This document shows positions 18,852 to 27,006 of a stretch of 64,000 bases of DNA, piece by piece (the stretch's first letter is position 1; each line of letters opens with the position of its first letter). Under the pieces are notes generated by a model that ran no database searches, was not told the origin of the DNA, and saw nothing but the letters and a program-made list of their open reading frames with translations. The position numbers and the translations under genes were made by a program. Origin of the DNA: Methylovulum miyakonense HT12 (GTDB taxonomy: Bacteria > Pseudomonadota > Gammaproteobacteria > Methylococcales > Methylomonadaceae); contig NZ_KB913025.1 of the NCBI RefSeq assembly GCF_000384075.1, positions 374,238 through 438,237 on the forward strand, written 5' to 3'.

Positions 18852-21430
18852 GAGGCTCTCCGTAATTGATGGACAGGAATGGTGGCTTTTTGCCCGGCAG
18901 TGATCGCTTCCGAACACACCTCCGCAGGCACCTCACCCATCATTGATAAGTCCACGGCTTCCCAGCCGGTGCTGAAATAATAAAACAACTCGCGGCTGAC
19001 CGGATGGCAGGACACCAGCCTTACCCAGCCGTTATCCAGCCACTCGGTCAATTCCCCGAGTTTGGCGAACGCCTGGTCCAAAATGTTTGTGGTTTGTTCT
19101 ATCACAATCAGCAATCGTGCCGGTTCATGGACTTCAATCATTTGCGACGGCAAGCCCGTGCGCAAATCGCCTTCCACGCCATTGGCCACGCCCAGCAAGC
19201 CGATGACGTTATGCGGCAGCTTTGTCCCGGCGCCATACACCGAGTTGTCAATGCGTGAAAACAGATATTCCAGATTGATGCCGCCACACACCGGAATGAC
19301 CGCCGACAGGATTTTCACAATCAACGTGCCGTCAGGATCGGAATCGGGATTGTAGGAATGCAGGAACGCTCGGCGGTCAAGGAACAAACCCTCGGTCAAG
19401 CTACGCCTGCCGACAATGCTGTAAAGGTTGTTGGAATGGTTCAGCTCAGGACGCGGTTCAAATATTGATGTCGCCCTGGAAATGACATGTTCGTGCGCTA
19501 TGTCGTAGGGCGCAGATTGCGGCCCCAATTCAAACCACCGGCAACGTTCCTGGGCATTTTTATCCAGGGCTTCTTGCATGGCTTGCTGGAATGCCGGCAA
19601 ATTATAGATGGCTGCTTCTGGAAATAAGTGCTTGTCAAAATAAGTGATTTCATCACGGCTAGTGTTGTGCAGCGCAGGGATAAAATAAGTCTGATCCGGA
19701 ATGCTGATCCCCCGCTCGCTGAGGATGGCACGCACATTCCCATGATTCGCCATCCAGGCAAAAGCCCGCGCATTCGGCGCCCCTGGCTTGCCGGAACAAG
19801 CCCCGCAATCATAAGCGGCAAAATGCGGATTATTGGTGCTGCTGGAGCCATGCGCCACAACCACGACTAAAGGCGCGAAATCTTTGGTCAGGCCGATATT
19901 GCGCAGCAGCCCTTCGATCTTGTCGGCCATTTCCGTAAACGAAAACCCCAGCATTTTCCCGTCTTCCGTGGGCTCATCGCTTTCGCGTAACAAGTGCAAA
20001 TGGGTATGTGCATCCACTTCACTGAGCTTTTTGATTTTCAGTAACTGTGAGCCAGGCCGGAAAACCTCCCAAATCATCCGTGCGGCATAACCGATACCCA
20101 AAACCTGGGTAAACAACCAGCCACGCAACAGCGAATGAGGTTTGATATGCAACGCAGAAAAGCTGTCCGCCACCGAGTTTTTTGGGACATCCTCGGCCAA
20201 GTTCGACTCCATGACCAAATGCTTGGGATTAATGATGTTCGGGCACTGGGCCACCGGATAGGCATCGTCAAAACCTTGGTAAAGGAAATCAATGCCAAAA
20301 AAACCGGCCGCCCCGAAAGTCTCAATCCCATCATGAGTTTCTTCCAAGTGCCGGCGTAAGGAGCATTCACGGTCATCAATACAAAAAAAGGCTTGGGCTA
20401 TCGGTTTGGGTTTTTCTGCTTCCCCAATGGGACGGGGTTTTAAAGCCGCCAAAAACTCGGCATGAAGCGAGAATTCCATGGCTTCATGCCAAACTATCAG
20501 ATGCAACGGAGTAGTGATTTTTTCTTCATAATCGCTCAATAAGGGCAATTCAGTTAAGTTCGGTAACTTTGCAATACAAACAAAATCCCCGCCCCGTCTT
20601 TTCTGTATAGTGGCAAGTTCCGCAACTAACTCTACGGCAATCAATTCTTTTAAGGAAATTTGGCGGCGTTCCAACAAAATTTTCGGGTCAAGTTCGATAA
20701 GCCGGACCATACCCGCCCAACCAGGATGCGCCAGTAACATTTCCAGCAAATACTGTTCATAAAGGGTTTCGGTACCGACGATTTTTTGTAGGCAAGTCAA
20801 TATGACCGCATCGGGATCAAGATCCAATAAATCCCTGACGCTGGCCTCATGAAAAGGATATAAGGGCAAAAAGCTATTTTGCGCCAGCCGCCTGATGCAA
20901 TCCCAGAAACTTTCATTTGGCTTAGGCATCGTCCAACGGCTAATGCCTTGATCTAAGAAATTCGCCAATAAGCGGAACATAATCGGCTGCACCAGCGAAT
21001 TCAGGTCGACTTCAACATGCGTCAACCAACGGTTGCGGATACCATGGTTAGCCAAAGACACGGGCGGATAATGCACGGTGTCATCGGCAATAAACAGCCT
21101 TTCCCTTAAGGCCTCCGCACCTTTATCGCTACAGTCGGAATGCGCTATCGCCCAATCAACCGCAAAATCTTTGATCCGCCCCTCGCGGTATAAATTCTGG
21201 TAGTCCGCCAACGGCAAATAGCTACGCGCACCAAATACTTTCGCCGCTATCGCCACGCCTTTGTGGAACGGGTGATGCTGGACGGCATGCAAAGTGTTGT
21301 GATGGATAAAATCCTTAATCGGCCCCTGGGTTGGCAACCAGTGGGCAATCGCGTCAATCGCGTTATCAAGGTTGAATGGGACTTCGCCTGTTGGCGAAAC
21401 ATGATGGATGTGGGAATGGGTGGCCGTCAT
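18848..21430 (-). CDS. dabA: DabA: DUF2309 carbonic-anhydrase-like subunit of the DabAB inorganic-carbon transporter
   Basis: An 860-residue soluble protein. Zinc ligands equivalent to the published DabA site are in place: Cys350 and Asp352 in AFFCIDDREC, His527 in VVVAHGSSS and Cys542 in AYDCGACSGKPG. The His-Cys spacing of 15 is as in Halothiobacillus DabA2. It is thought to hydrate CO2 vectorially to bicarbonate at the membrane, driven by ion flow through DabB. It starts the dabA-dabB unit. Its upstream region is a near copy of that before hyfB. Confidence 0.94.
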   Translation of the reverse strand: MTATHSHIHHVSPTGEVPFNLDNAIDAIAHWLPTQGPIKDFIHHNTLHAVQHHPFHKGVAIAAKVFGARSYLPLADYQNLYREGRIKDFAVDWAIAHSDCSDKGAEALRERLFIADDTVHYPPVSLANHGIRNRWLTHVEVDLNSLVQPIMFRLLANFLDQGISRWTMPKPNESFWDCIRRLAQNSFLPLYPFHEASVRDLLDLDPDAVILTCLQKIVGTETLYEQYLLEMLLAHPGWAGMVRLIELDPKILLERRQISLKELIAVELVAELATIQKRRGGDFVCIAKLPNLTELPLLSDYEEKITTPLHLIVWHEAMEFSLHAEFLAALKPRPIGEAEKPKPIAQAFFCIDDRECSLRRHLEETHDGIETFGAAGFFGIDFLYQGFDDAYPVAQCPNIINPKHLVMESNLAEDVPKNSVADSFSALHIKPHSLLRGWLFTQVLGIGYAARMIWEVFRPGSQLLKIKKLSEVDAHTHLHLLRESDEPTEDGKMLGFSFTEMADKIEGLLRNIGLTKDFAPLVVVVAHGSSSTNNPHFAAYDCGACSGKPGAPNARAFAWMANHGNVRAILSERGISIPDQTYFIPALHNTSRDEITYFDKHLFPEAAIYNLPAFQQAMQEALDKNAQERCRWFELGPQSAPYDIAHEHVISRATSIFEPRPELNHSNNLYSIVGRRSLTEGLFLDRRAFLHSYNPDSDPDGTLIVKILSAVIPVCGGINLEYLFSRIDNSVYGAGTKLPHNVIGLLGVANGVEGDLRTGLPSQMIEVHEPARLLIVIEQTTNILDQAFAKLGELTEWLDNGWVRLVSCHPVSRELFYYFSTGWEAVDLSMMGEVPAEVCSEAITAGQKATIPVHQLRRAS

Positions 21431-21580
21431 CGCATGAAACCTGCAAAGTAAAGCGGAATTGCTATGGTTTTACAGTAAGCATAATGTGTGCCTGATATTA
21501 AGTTATTAATTTAAATGAAATTTATTTTAGCAGAGCATTTCCATTGGTGGCATTGGCCCATACGGCGGTTGATTTCAACC
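21431..21580 (-). promoter_or_regulatory. dabA upstream control region (copy A of a duplicated sequence)
   Basis: About 160 bp, including the first codons of dabA, align with 29299-29460 before hyfB in the same orientation at an estimated three-quarters identity. The best conserved block is CCATTGGTGGCATTGGCCCA (21541-21560), which contains a direct repeat CATTGG-N3-CATTGG. Next to it is a palindrome GGTTGA-TT-TCAACC (21567-21580). AT-rich promoter-like sequence lies between this block and the gene. It reads as an activator or repressor binding region; the regulator is not in the window. Confidence 0.65.
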
Positions 21581-21807
21581 ATTATTACCCGCCTTAACAA
21601 CAAAAATACATTAACCTAATGCAATCAGTTAGTTACCTAAAGTAATGGCAAAAATCAGTTTTCAACCCGTCACGGAGGCACAGGACAAGGCCAGTGCCTT
21701 CCATCAAAACCAAGGCCGCAACATGCCCTCCGCCTTAGTTTTGTGTTTTCGGAGCTATCCTTCGATAGCTGGTGGGGGCTGACTGGCCACGCAACAAGGT
21801 AACGTTC
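21581..21807. other. Spacer between hyfI and the dabA control region
   Basis: No gene. It contains a small hairpin (AGCTATCCTTCGATAGCT, near 21753-21770) and sequence beyond the duplicated block. Because a full control region follows, dabAB probably has its own promoter rather than relying only on read-through from hyf. Confidence 0.4.
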
Positions 21808-22317
21808 TCATCCCTTCATAAGCCCCAAAAGCCCCTTCATTAACGCCTGCGGCGTAGGTGGACACCCCGCTATGACCATGTCCACGGGTATGACATTGGA
21901 CACGGCGCCGCAACTGGCGTAAGAAACCCCGAATTCCCCCCCGCAAGCGGCGCAGTCCCCGACCGCAACCACCCATTTGGGATGCGGCGTCGCTTCGTAA
22001 GTGCGCAATAATGCCGTCTGCATGTGCCGCGACACCGGACCGGCCACCAATAACACATCGGCATGGCGTGGCGAGGCCACAAAATGGATGCCAAAACGTT
22101 CAATATCATAATAAGGGTTATTGAGCGCGTGGATTTCCAGTTCGCAGCCATTGCAGGAGCCGGCATCGACCTGCCGTATGGCAAGGCTGCCGGAAAACTT
22201 CTGGTCGATGTGGCGTTTGATCTGGATACCCAGCTTTTCCAGTTCATCGTCCTTGGGGACTTTATACTTCTCAGTGACGACACCGGTGGTGATAATTTTT
22301 TTAAACAGCCGTAGCAC
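21808..22317 (-). CDS. hyfI: HyfI/NuoB-like [4Fe-4S] subunit
   Basis: About 169 residues from a GTG with GGAGG five bases before it, 8 bp after hyfG; a longer frame to 22371 exists. It carries the NuoB-type cluster ligands: Cys pair in SCNGCELEIHA, Cys in VGDCAACGGEFG and Cys in AGCPPTP. This proximal cluster (N2-like) links the large subunit to the membrane arm. All four ligands are kept although the large subunit has lost its metal site. Confidence 0.9.
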   Translation of the reverse strand: MLRLFKKIITTGVVTEKYKVPKDDELEKLGIQIKRHIDQKFSGSLAIRQVDAGSCNGCELEIHALNNPYYDIERFGIHFVASPRHADVLLVAGPVSRHMQTALLRTYEATPHPKWVVAVGDCAACGGEFGVSYASCGAVSNVIPVDMVIAGCPPTPQALMKGLLGLMKG

Positions 22318-22325
22318 ACCGCCTC

Positions 22326-23903
22326 CTATAAATCGTTGCCTGAATAAGAGCCATTCAGGGATTTGTTGCACACAGGAAAATCCGGCACGATATTGTTGAG
22401 CACCAGTTTTTCCAATGCAGGCCAGTTCAGGATGCTGGGGTCGCGTGGATAATAACGGGCGATTTTATTGTCGGCATCGAAGCGGACATAAGCGATGGTT
22501 TCCCCGCGCCAACCTTCAATTATGCTTAAGGCTTCACTGCCCGCTGGTGGCGTCCGCCATCCAGCCAGCGTGCCGCCCGCCGCAAGTTGCGCCATAAATT
22601 GCTTGATGAGTTTTAATGACGCATTGATTTCCTTGTACCTTACCCAGAACCTTGAGGCGACATCGCCTTGGTCTTCCAACGCGACTTTAAAGCTGGCTTG
22701 ATCATAAGGCGGATAGGGCGCATCGCGGCGGACATCCTTATCCTGCCCGCTGGCCCGGCCGACATAACCCACGGTACCCAACGCGGCGGCGGTTTCCGGC
22801 GACAAATAACCCGCCGTGTATAGCCGGTCTTCCAGGGACGAGTTAAGGTCTATCGCTGGCATGATTTCTGACAGTTCTTTGCTTAACTTGACGGCCTCCC
22901 CTTCAAGCAAGGCGCAGTCCGCTTCAGATAAATCACACACGACACCGCCCGGCACAATCCTGTCCATTAACAAACGATGGCCAAAAACAGCGGCATTGGT
23001 GCGCAGCCACAATTCACGCAAGCGGCTAAACTGCATGTGCGCAAAAATAAAGGCGACATCGTTGCAAATCGCGCCCATATCACCCAGATGGTTGGCGACC
23101 CGTTCGCGCTCCGCCAAAATGCCGCGTAGCAAAGCCGCGCGGGGGGGGATTTCAATACCGGCGGCTTGCTCCATGGCCCGGCAAGCCGCCCAGCAATGCC
23201 CCACGGTGGTGTCGCCGGAAACCCGCCCGGCCAGACGCGCTAAAGATTCTGGCGTCCGGCCTTCGGCGATTTTCTCGATGCCCTTATGGACATAACCCAA
23301 ACGTTCTTCCAGATTTAAAATCAGTTCGCCTACCGCCTGAAAACGGAAATGCCCGGGCTCAATGATACCGGCATGGACAGGCCCGACGGGAATTTCATAC
23401 ACCCCCTCCCCGTGTGCTTTGACAAATTGATAATCCTTATCGGGCGGCGTGACGGTTTCCGGTTCGCCCTGCACAGGAAAATCCTTGCGTAAGGGATAAT
23501 CGTGCTTGGCCCAGGCTTGATGACGCGTCCAGCGCCGATGGTCGGGATGTCCCGTAAAATGGACACCAAACATATCCTGGGTGTGGCGTTCACTGCGGCT
23601 GGCGGCGGGATAAACCGTGGCTTGTGAGGGCAGTTCCGGTTTCGCGGCGTTGACAATAGCCCTTGACAGCACATAAACGCCCTGTTTTTCAAAACAGGCA
23701 TTGATGAATAACCGGTCTCCAACGTGTTCCGCCCATCCGGCGACCCAACGCACATCTTGCCCTACCGCAAGTGTGGCAAACTGTTGCCAGTACCGGCTTT
23801 CGATTTGCCACAAGCTTGCCGATGGCAGTCTGGTTTGTTCAACGGTAATAGCGTTGGCAGCAAGCTGGCCCAAAAAATCCGCCGTCCAGTTTGCAGCGCT
23901 CAT
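22326..23903 (-). CDS. hyfG: HyfG/NuoCD-like large subunit lacking the NiFe site (Ehr type)
   Basis: 525 residues from the ATG overlapping the hyfF stop. Residues 1-150 form a NuoC-like domain (SERHTQDMFGVHFTGHPDHRR). The rest is NuoD/HycE-like (PVGPVHAGIIEPGHFRF, LGYVHKGIEK). Where hydrogenases have RxCGxC, it has R227-V-S-G-D-T232, without cysteine. The C-terminal DPCxxC is replaced by a segment with one Cys (PDFPVCNKS). It therefore cannot bind a NiFe centre in the known way. It is most like energy-converting hydrogenase-related (Ehr) complexes. Confidence 0.9.
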   Translation of the reverse strand: MSAANWTADFLGQLAANAITVEQTRLPSASLWQIESRYWQQFATLAVGQDVRWVAGWAEHVGDRLFINACFEKQGVYVLSRAIVNAAKPELPSQATVYPAASRSERHTQDMFGVHFTGHPDHRRWTRHQAWAKHDYPLRKDFPVQGEPETVTPPDKDYQFVKAHGEGVYEIPVGPVHAGIIEPGHFRFQAVGELILNLEERLGYVHKGIEKIAEGRTPESLARLAGRVSGDTTVGHCWAACRAMEQAAGIEIPPRAALLRGILAERERVANHLGDMGAICNDVAFIFAHMQFSRLRELWLRTNAAVFGHRLLMDRIVPGGVVCDLSEADCALLEGEAVKLSKELSEIMPAIDLNSSLEDRLYTAGYLSPETAAALGTVGYVGRASGQDKDVRRDAPYPPYDQASFKVALEDQGDVASRFWVRYKEINASLKLIKQFMAQLAAGGTLAGWRTPPAGSEALSIIEGWRGETIAYVRFDADNKIARYYPRDPSILNWPALEKLVLNNIVPDFPVCNKSLNGSYSGNDL

Positions 23904-25363
23904 AACGGTGTGCTCCCGGAAATTAACAAGGTCGCCTGTGAAAACCAGTTGGCTAAAAAGCCAGGAATGGCCAGACCCAGCCACAACACTAAACCCAGAT
24001 GGATCATCACCGGCCACAAGTTGGCTTTAACGGGTAGTTGGCCTTCCGGTTGATTGCCGTAAACCATCGGTTGTACATGCCTGAACAAACCGGCAAAGGC
24101 GATGCCAATGCCCAACAATAGCAGGGGCGTCAGCCAAGGATAGCTGTGCATCGTGGCCAGCAACACCAAAAACTCGCTGGTAAACACGCCAAAAGGCGGG
24201 AAGCCGGCAATGGCGACCGTGCCTATCAATAGCCCCCAACCAATCCGCGGTTGGGTTTTTATCAAACCCCGGATTTTATCCATGTTTTGGGTTCCGGCAA
24301 CTTGTGAAGCATGGCCTACCGTCACAAAAATGGCCGATTTGGTCAGTGAATGCACGGTCATGTGCAGCAATGCCGCAAAAGTGGCCAAGGGGCCGCCCAT
24401 GCCAAAAGCAAAAGTCATGATGCCCATGTGTTCGATGGATGAATAACTGAACAACCTTTTGATATCCTTCTGCCGATGTAAAAAAAACGCGGCCACTAGA
24501 AACGACAGCATGCCAAAACCCATCATCAAATGGCCGGCCATATCGGAATGGCTGGCCCCATCCACCAGCATCTTATTGCGGACGACGGCATATAAGGCAT
24601 CGTTCAACAATAACCCTGACAACACCGCCGACATCGGCGTCGGGCCTTCGGAATGGGCATCGGGCAACCAGTTATGTAAAGGCACCAGGCCAATTTTTGT
24701 GCCATAACCGACCAGCATGAAAACAAAGGCTATTTCAAGTATTTCCGGATTCAATTTACTGGCATTTTCATAAAGCACCGACCACAACAGGGAGTTTTCC
24801 ACGTCACCCACCTGCACGGCGGCGTAATACAGCAAAATGGTGCCGAACAGGGCTTGGGCAATGCCCACGCCGCAAAGGATAAAATATTTCCAGGCCGCCT
24901 CAATGGATTCAGGGGTGCGGTACAAACTGACCAGCAGCACCGTGGCCAAGGTCGCGCCCTCCATAGCCACCCACATGACCCCCATATTGTTGGTGGTCAG
25001 CACCAAATACATCGCCAGCATAAAACCCTGGTACATGGAGTAATAAAGCCTTAAGCGCTTATCCGTGAGCTTGCCCAATTCCTTTTCATGCGCCATATAA
25101 GGCGAGGAAAAAATCGACGTGGTGAGCCCGACAAACGCCGTCAACACAATCAAATAGACATTGAACGGGTCAATCAAAAATGCCTTGCCTGAAGACAACA
25201 GCGTGCCTTGATCCAGCACGTTAATCGCCAGCCAAACCGTTGCCAACAGGCAGATGGCGTTAAACCGGATATTGAGTTTCCCGGTATCCGCCTGGTGTCC
25301 GGCCAGCGCAAAAAACACAATGCCGACTAGGGGAATTAATAAAACCAGATAGGCAGCGATCAT
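23900..25363 (-). CDS. hyfF: HyfF/NuoN-like antiporter-type membrane subunit
   Basis: A 487-residue multi-spanning protein of the proton-conducting membrane transporter family (Proton_antipo_M). Conserved segments include VAMEGATLATVLLVSLYR, VGYGTKIGLVPLHNWLPDAHSEGPTPMSA and KDIKRLFSYSSIEHMGIM. It should form one ion channel of the membrane arm. Its ATG overlaps the hyfE stop by 4 bases, and its stop overlaps the hyfG start. Confidence 0.93.
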   Translation of the reverse strand: MIAAYLVLLIPLVGIVFFALAGHQADTGKLNIRFNAICLLATVWLAINVLDQGTLLSSGKAFLIDPFNVYLIVLTAFVGLTTSIFSSPYMAHEKELGKLTDKRLRLYYSMYQGFMLAMYLVLTTNNMGVMWVAMEGATLATVLLVSLYRTPESIEAAWKYFILCGVGIAQALFGTILLYYAAVQVGDVENSLLWSVLYENASKLNPEILEIAFVFMLVGYGTKIGLVPLHNWLPDAHSEGPTPMSAVLSGLLLNDALYAVVRNKMLVDGASHSDMAGHLMMGFGMLSFLVAAFFLHRQKDIKRLFSYSSIEHMGIMTFAFGMGGPLATFAALLHMTVHSLTKSAIFVTVGHASQVAGTQNMDKIRGLIKTQPRIGWGLLIGTVAIAGFPPFGVFTSEFLVLLATMHSYPWLTPLLLLGIGIAFAGLFRHVQPMVYGNQPEGQLPVKANLWPVMIHLGLVLWLGLAIPGFLANWFSQATLLISGSTPL

Positions 25364-26037
25364 TTATCCACCTCATGCAAGCGGTTCAACCTATCCACAT
25401 CCAGCGAATCGATACTGGTGCGTATGTGAAAGAAAAAAATACCGAACAACACCGCAGCCACCAGCACATCAAAAGCCACGCCCAACTCCACCACCATCGG
25501 CATACCATTGGTGGCGACGATAGCGGCAAAAAATAGGCCGTTTTCTATCGCCATGAAACCCACGACATGGGCGACGGCCTGGCGATGGGAGATCATCAGC
25601 AACATGCCTAACAGCACCACGGAAAGGCTGACCGCCAAGGCATTCAACATGACTGGCGAGGTGGTTTGCACGATAGGATGCAACACATAATAACTGAACA
25701 CCATCAGGCTGGCCCCGCCCAGCATCACCGTGGTTTTGTTGTGCAACGCTTCGATATCGCGGTGGGCTTGCATTTGTATGACTTCACGCCGCAACATCCA
25801 CGGAATGAAAATAACCTTTAACACCAAGCTCAGCACCGCCGAAATATACAGATGGGGATTATCCAAACTGTAGGCCGCCAATGCCGCAGTCAAGGTCAAT
25901 AAAAACCCCTGCATGGCAAAGATAAAAATCAGCCGTAACAAACGCCCTTGCCCTAACATCAAAAACGAGGTGAGGCCTACCAATGCCGCCAAGGATAAAA
26001 TGGCCTGGGTATAAAAATCCTGTTGTTCAATATCCAT
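25360..26037 (-). CDS. hyfE: HyfE/NuoK-like membrane subunit
   Basis: A 225-residue membrane protein with about seven hydrophobic segments. It has the HyfE pattern: a NuoK-like part (AHVVGFMAIENGLFFAA with Glu in the membrane) followed by a polar tail ending LDVDRLNRLHEVDK. Its start overlaps the hyfC stop by one base (TAATG). It connects the quinone-module-like subunit to the antiporter-type subunits. Confidence 0.9.
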   Translation of the reverse strand: MDIEQQDFYTQAILSLAALVGLTSFLMLGQGRLLRLIFIFAMQGFLLTLTAALAAYSLDNPHLYISAVLSLVLKVIFIPWMLRREVIQMQAHRDIEALHNKTTVMLGGASLMVFSYYVLHPIVQTTSPVMLNALAVSLSVVLLGMLLMISHRQAVAHVVGFMAIENGLFFAAIVATNGMPMVVELGVAFDVLVAAVLFGIFFFHIRTSIDSLDVDRLNRLHEVDK

Positions 26038-26981
26038 TAGCGTGACGCCTCCAAAATGATGTGGCTCAACATACCCAGCAGCCCTAACAGATAGGCAAAA
26101 CTGAGGTACTCTTGCACCCGAAACAAGCGCATTTTTGCAACCAAGGTCTCTGCTATCGCCAGAAATATCGCCAAGACGGCGAGCTTGCCGATAATCGCCA
26201 GCAAGCCGTAGCCTAAGGCTTGTGCAGTGAAGGTTTCAGCGATACCCCACGGGAAAAAAATATTCGCGATCAAGACGCCATAGAGCATGAGTTTGAGCTG
26301 GCTCGCCCATTCAATCAGCGCCAGATGGCGGCCACTGTATTCCAGGATCATCGCTTCATGGATCATAGTCAGCTCCAGATGCGTGGAGGGGTTATCGACA
26401 GGAATGCGCCCGGTTTCCGCGATGGCGACCAGTATCAACGCCAACAACGCAAACACAAACGAGGGCCGCAACATCAGGCCATCACTGAGCACATGGTTGA
26501 TGGCGACCGATAAGTTCGTCGTTGAAGCGGTCATGGTCAGGGTAAAAATAGCCATCAGCATCGCCGGTTCCGCCAGTGATGAAATGGTCATTTCCCTGGA
26601 TGAGCCCATGCCGCCAAACGCAGTGCCAATATCCAGCCCCGCCAAGGCCAGAAAAAAGCGGGCGAAGGCAAAAAAACCCACCATGACAATGACATCGGCG
26701 CTGGCGGAGGTCGGCAGGTCAACCGCAATCAACGGCACCACGGTTGCCGCCAGCACCGTTGCCGAAAACACCAGGTACGGCGCGATAACGAATAACCACG
26801 AGGCCTGCCCGGCAACAACCGGTTGTTTATGGGTCAACTTGATCAAATCCCGGTAAGGCTGAAAAAGCGACGGTGCTTTACGGTTTTGCAAGCGGCATTT
26901 ACACCACTTGAGCCAACCCGCCAACAACGGCGCCAGCACGACAAATAGCAAGGTTTGTAAGATAGCGATCAACCAGTTCAT
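26037..26981 (-). CDS. hyfC: HyfC/NuoH-like membrane subunit
   Basis: 314 residues from the ATG before NWLIAILQTLL; upstream in-frame sequence to 27191 overlaps hyfB and is not membrane-like. NuoH signatures are present: NRKAPSLFQPYRDLIKL, LDIGTAFGGMGSSREM and AETGRIPVDNPSTHLELTMIHEAM with its acidic residues. It anchors the peripheral HyfG-HyfI arm. It lies 25 bp after hyfB. Confidence 0.93.
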   Translation of the reverse strand: MNWLIAILQTLLFVVLAPLLAGWLKWCKCRLQNRKAPSLFQPYRDLIKLTHKQPVVAGQASWLFVIAPYLVFSATVLAATVVPLIAVDLPTSASADVIVMVGFFAFARFFLALAGLDIGTAFGGMGSSREMTISSLAEPAMLMAIFTLTMTASTTNLSVAINHVLSDGLMLRPSFVFALLALILVAIAETGRIPVDNPSTHLELTMIHEAMILEYSGRHLALIEWASQLKLMLYGVLIANIFFPWGIAETFTAQALGYGLLAIIGKLAVLAIFLAIAETLVAKMRLFRVQEYLSFAYLLGLLGMLSHIILEASR

Positions 26982-27006
26982 TGGGTTTCTCCTGCCTTTG
27001 AAGCCA

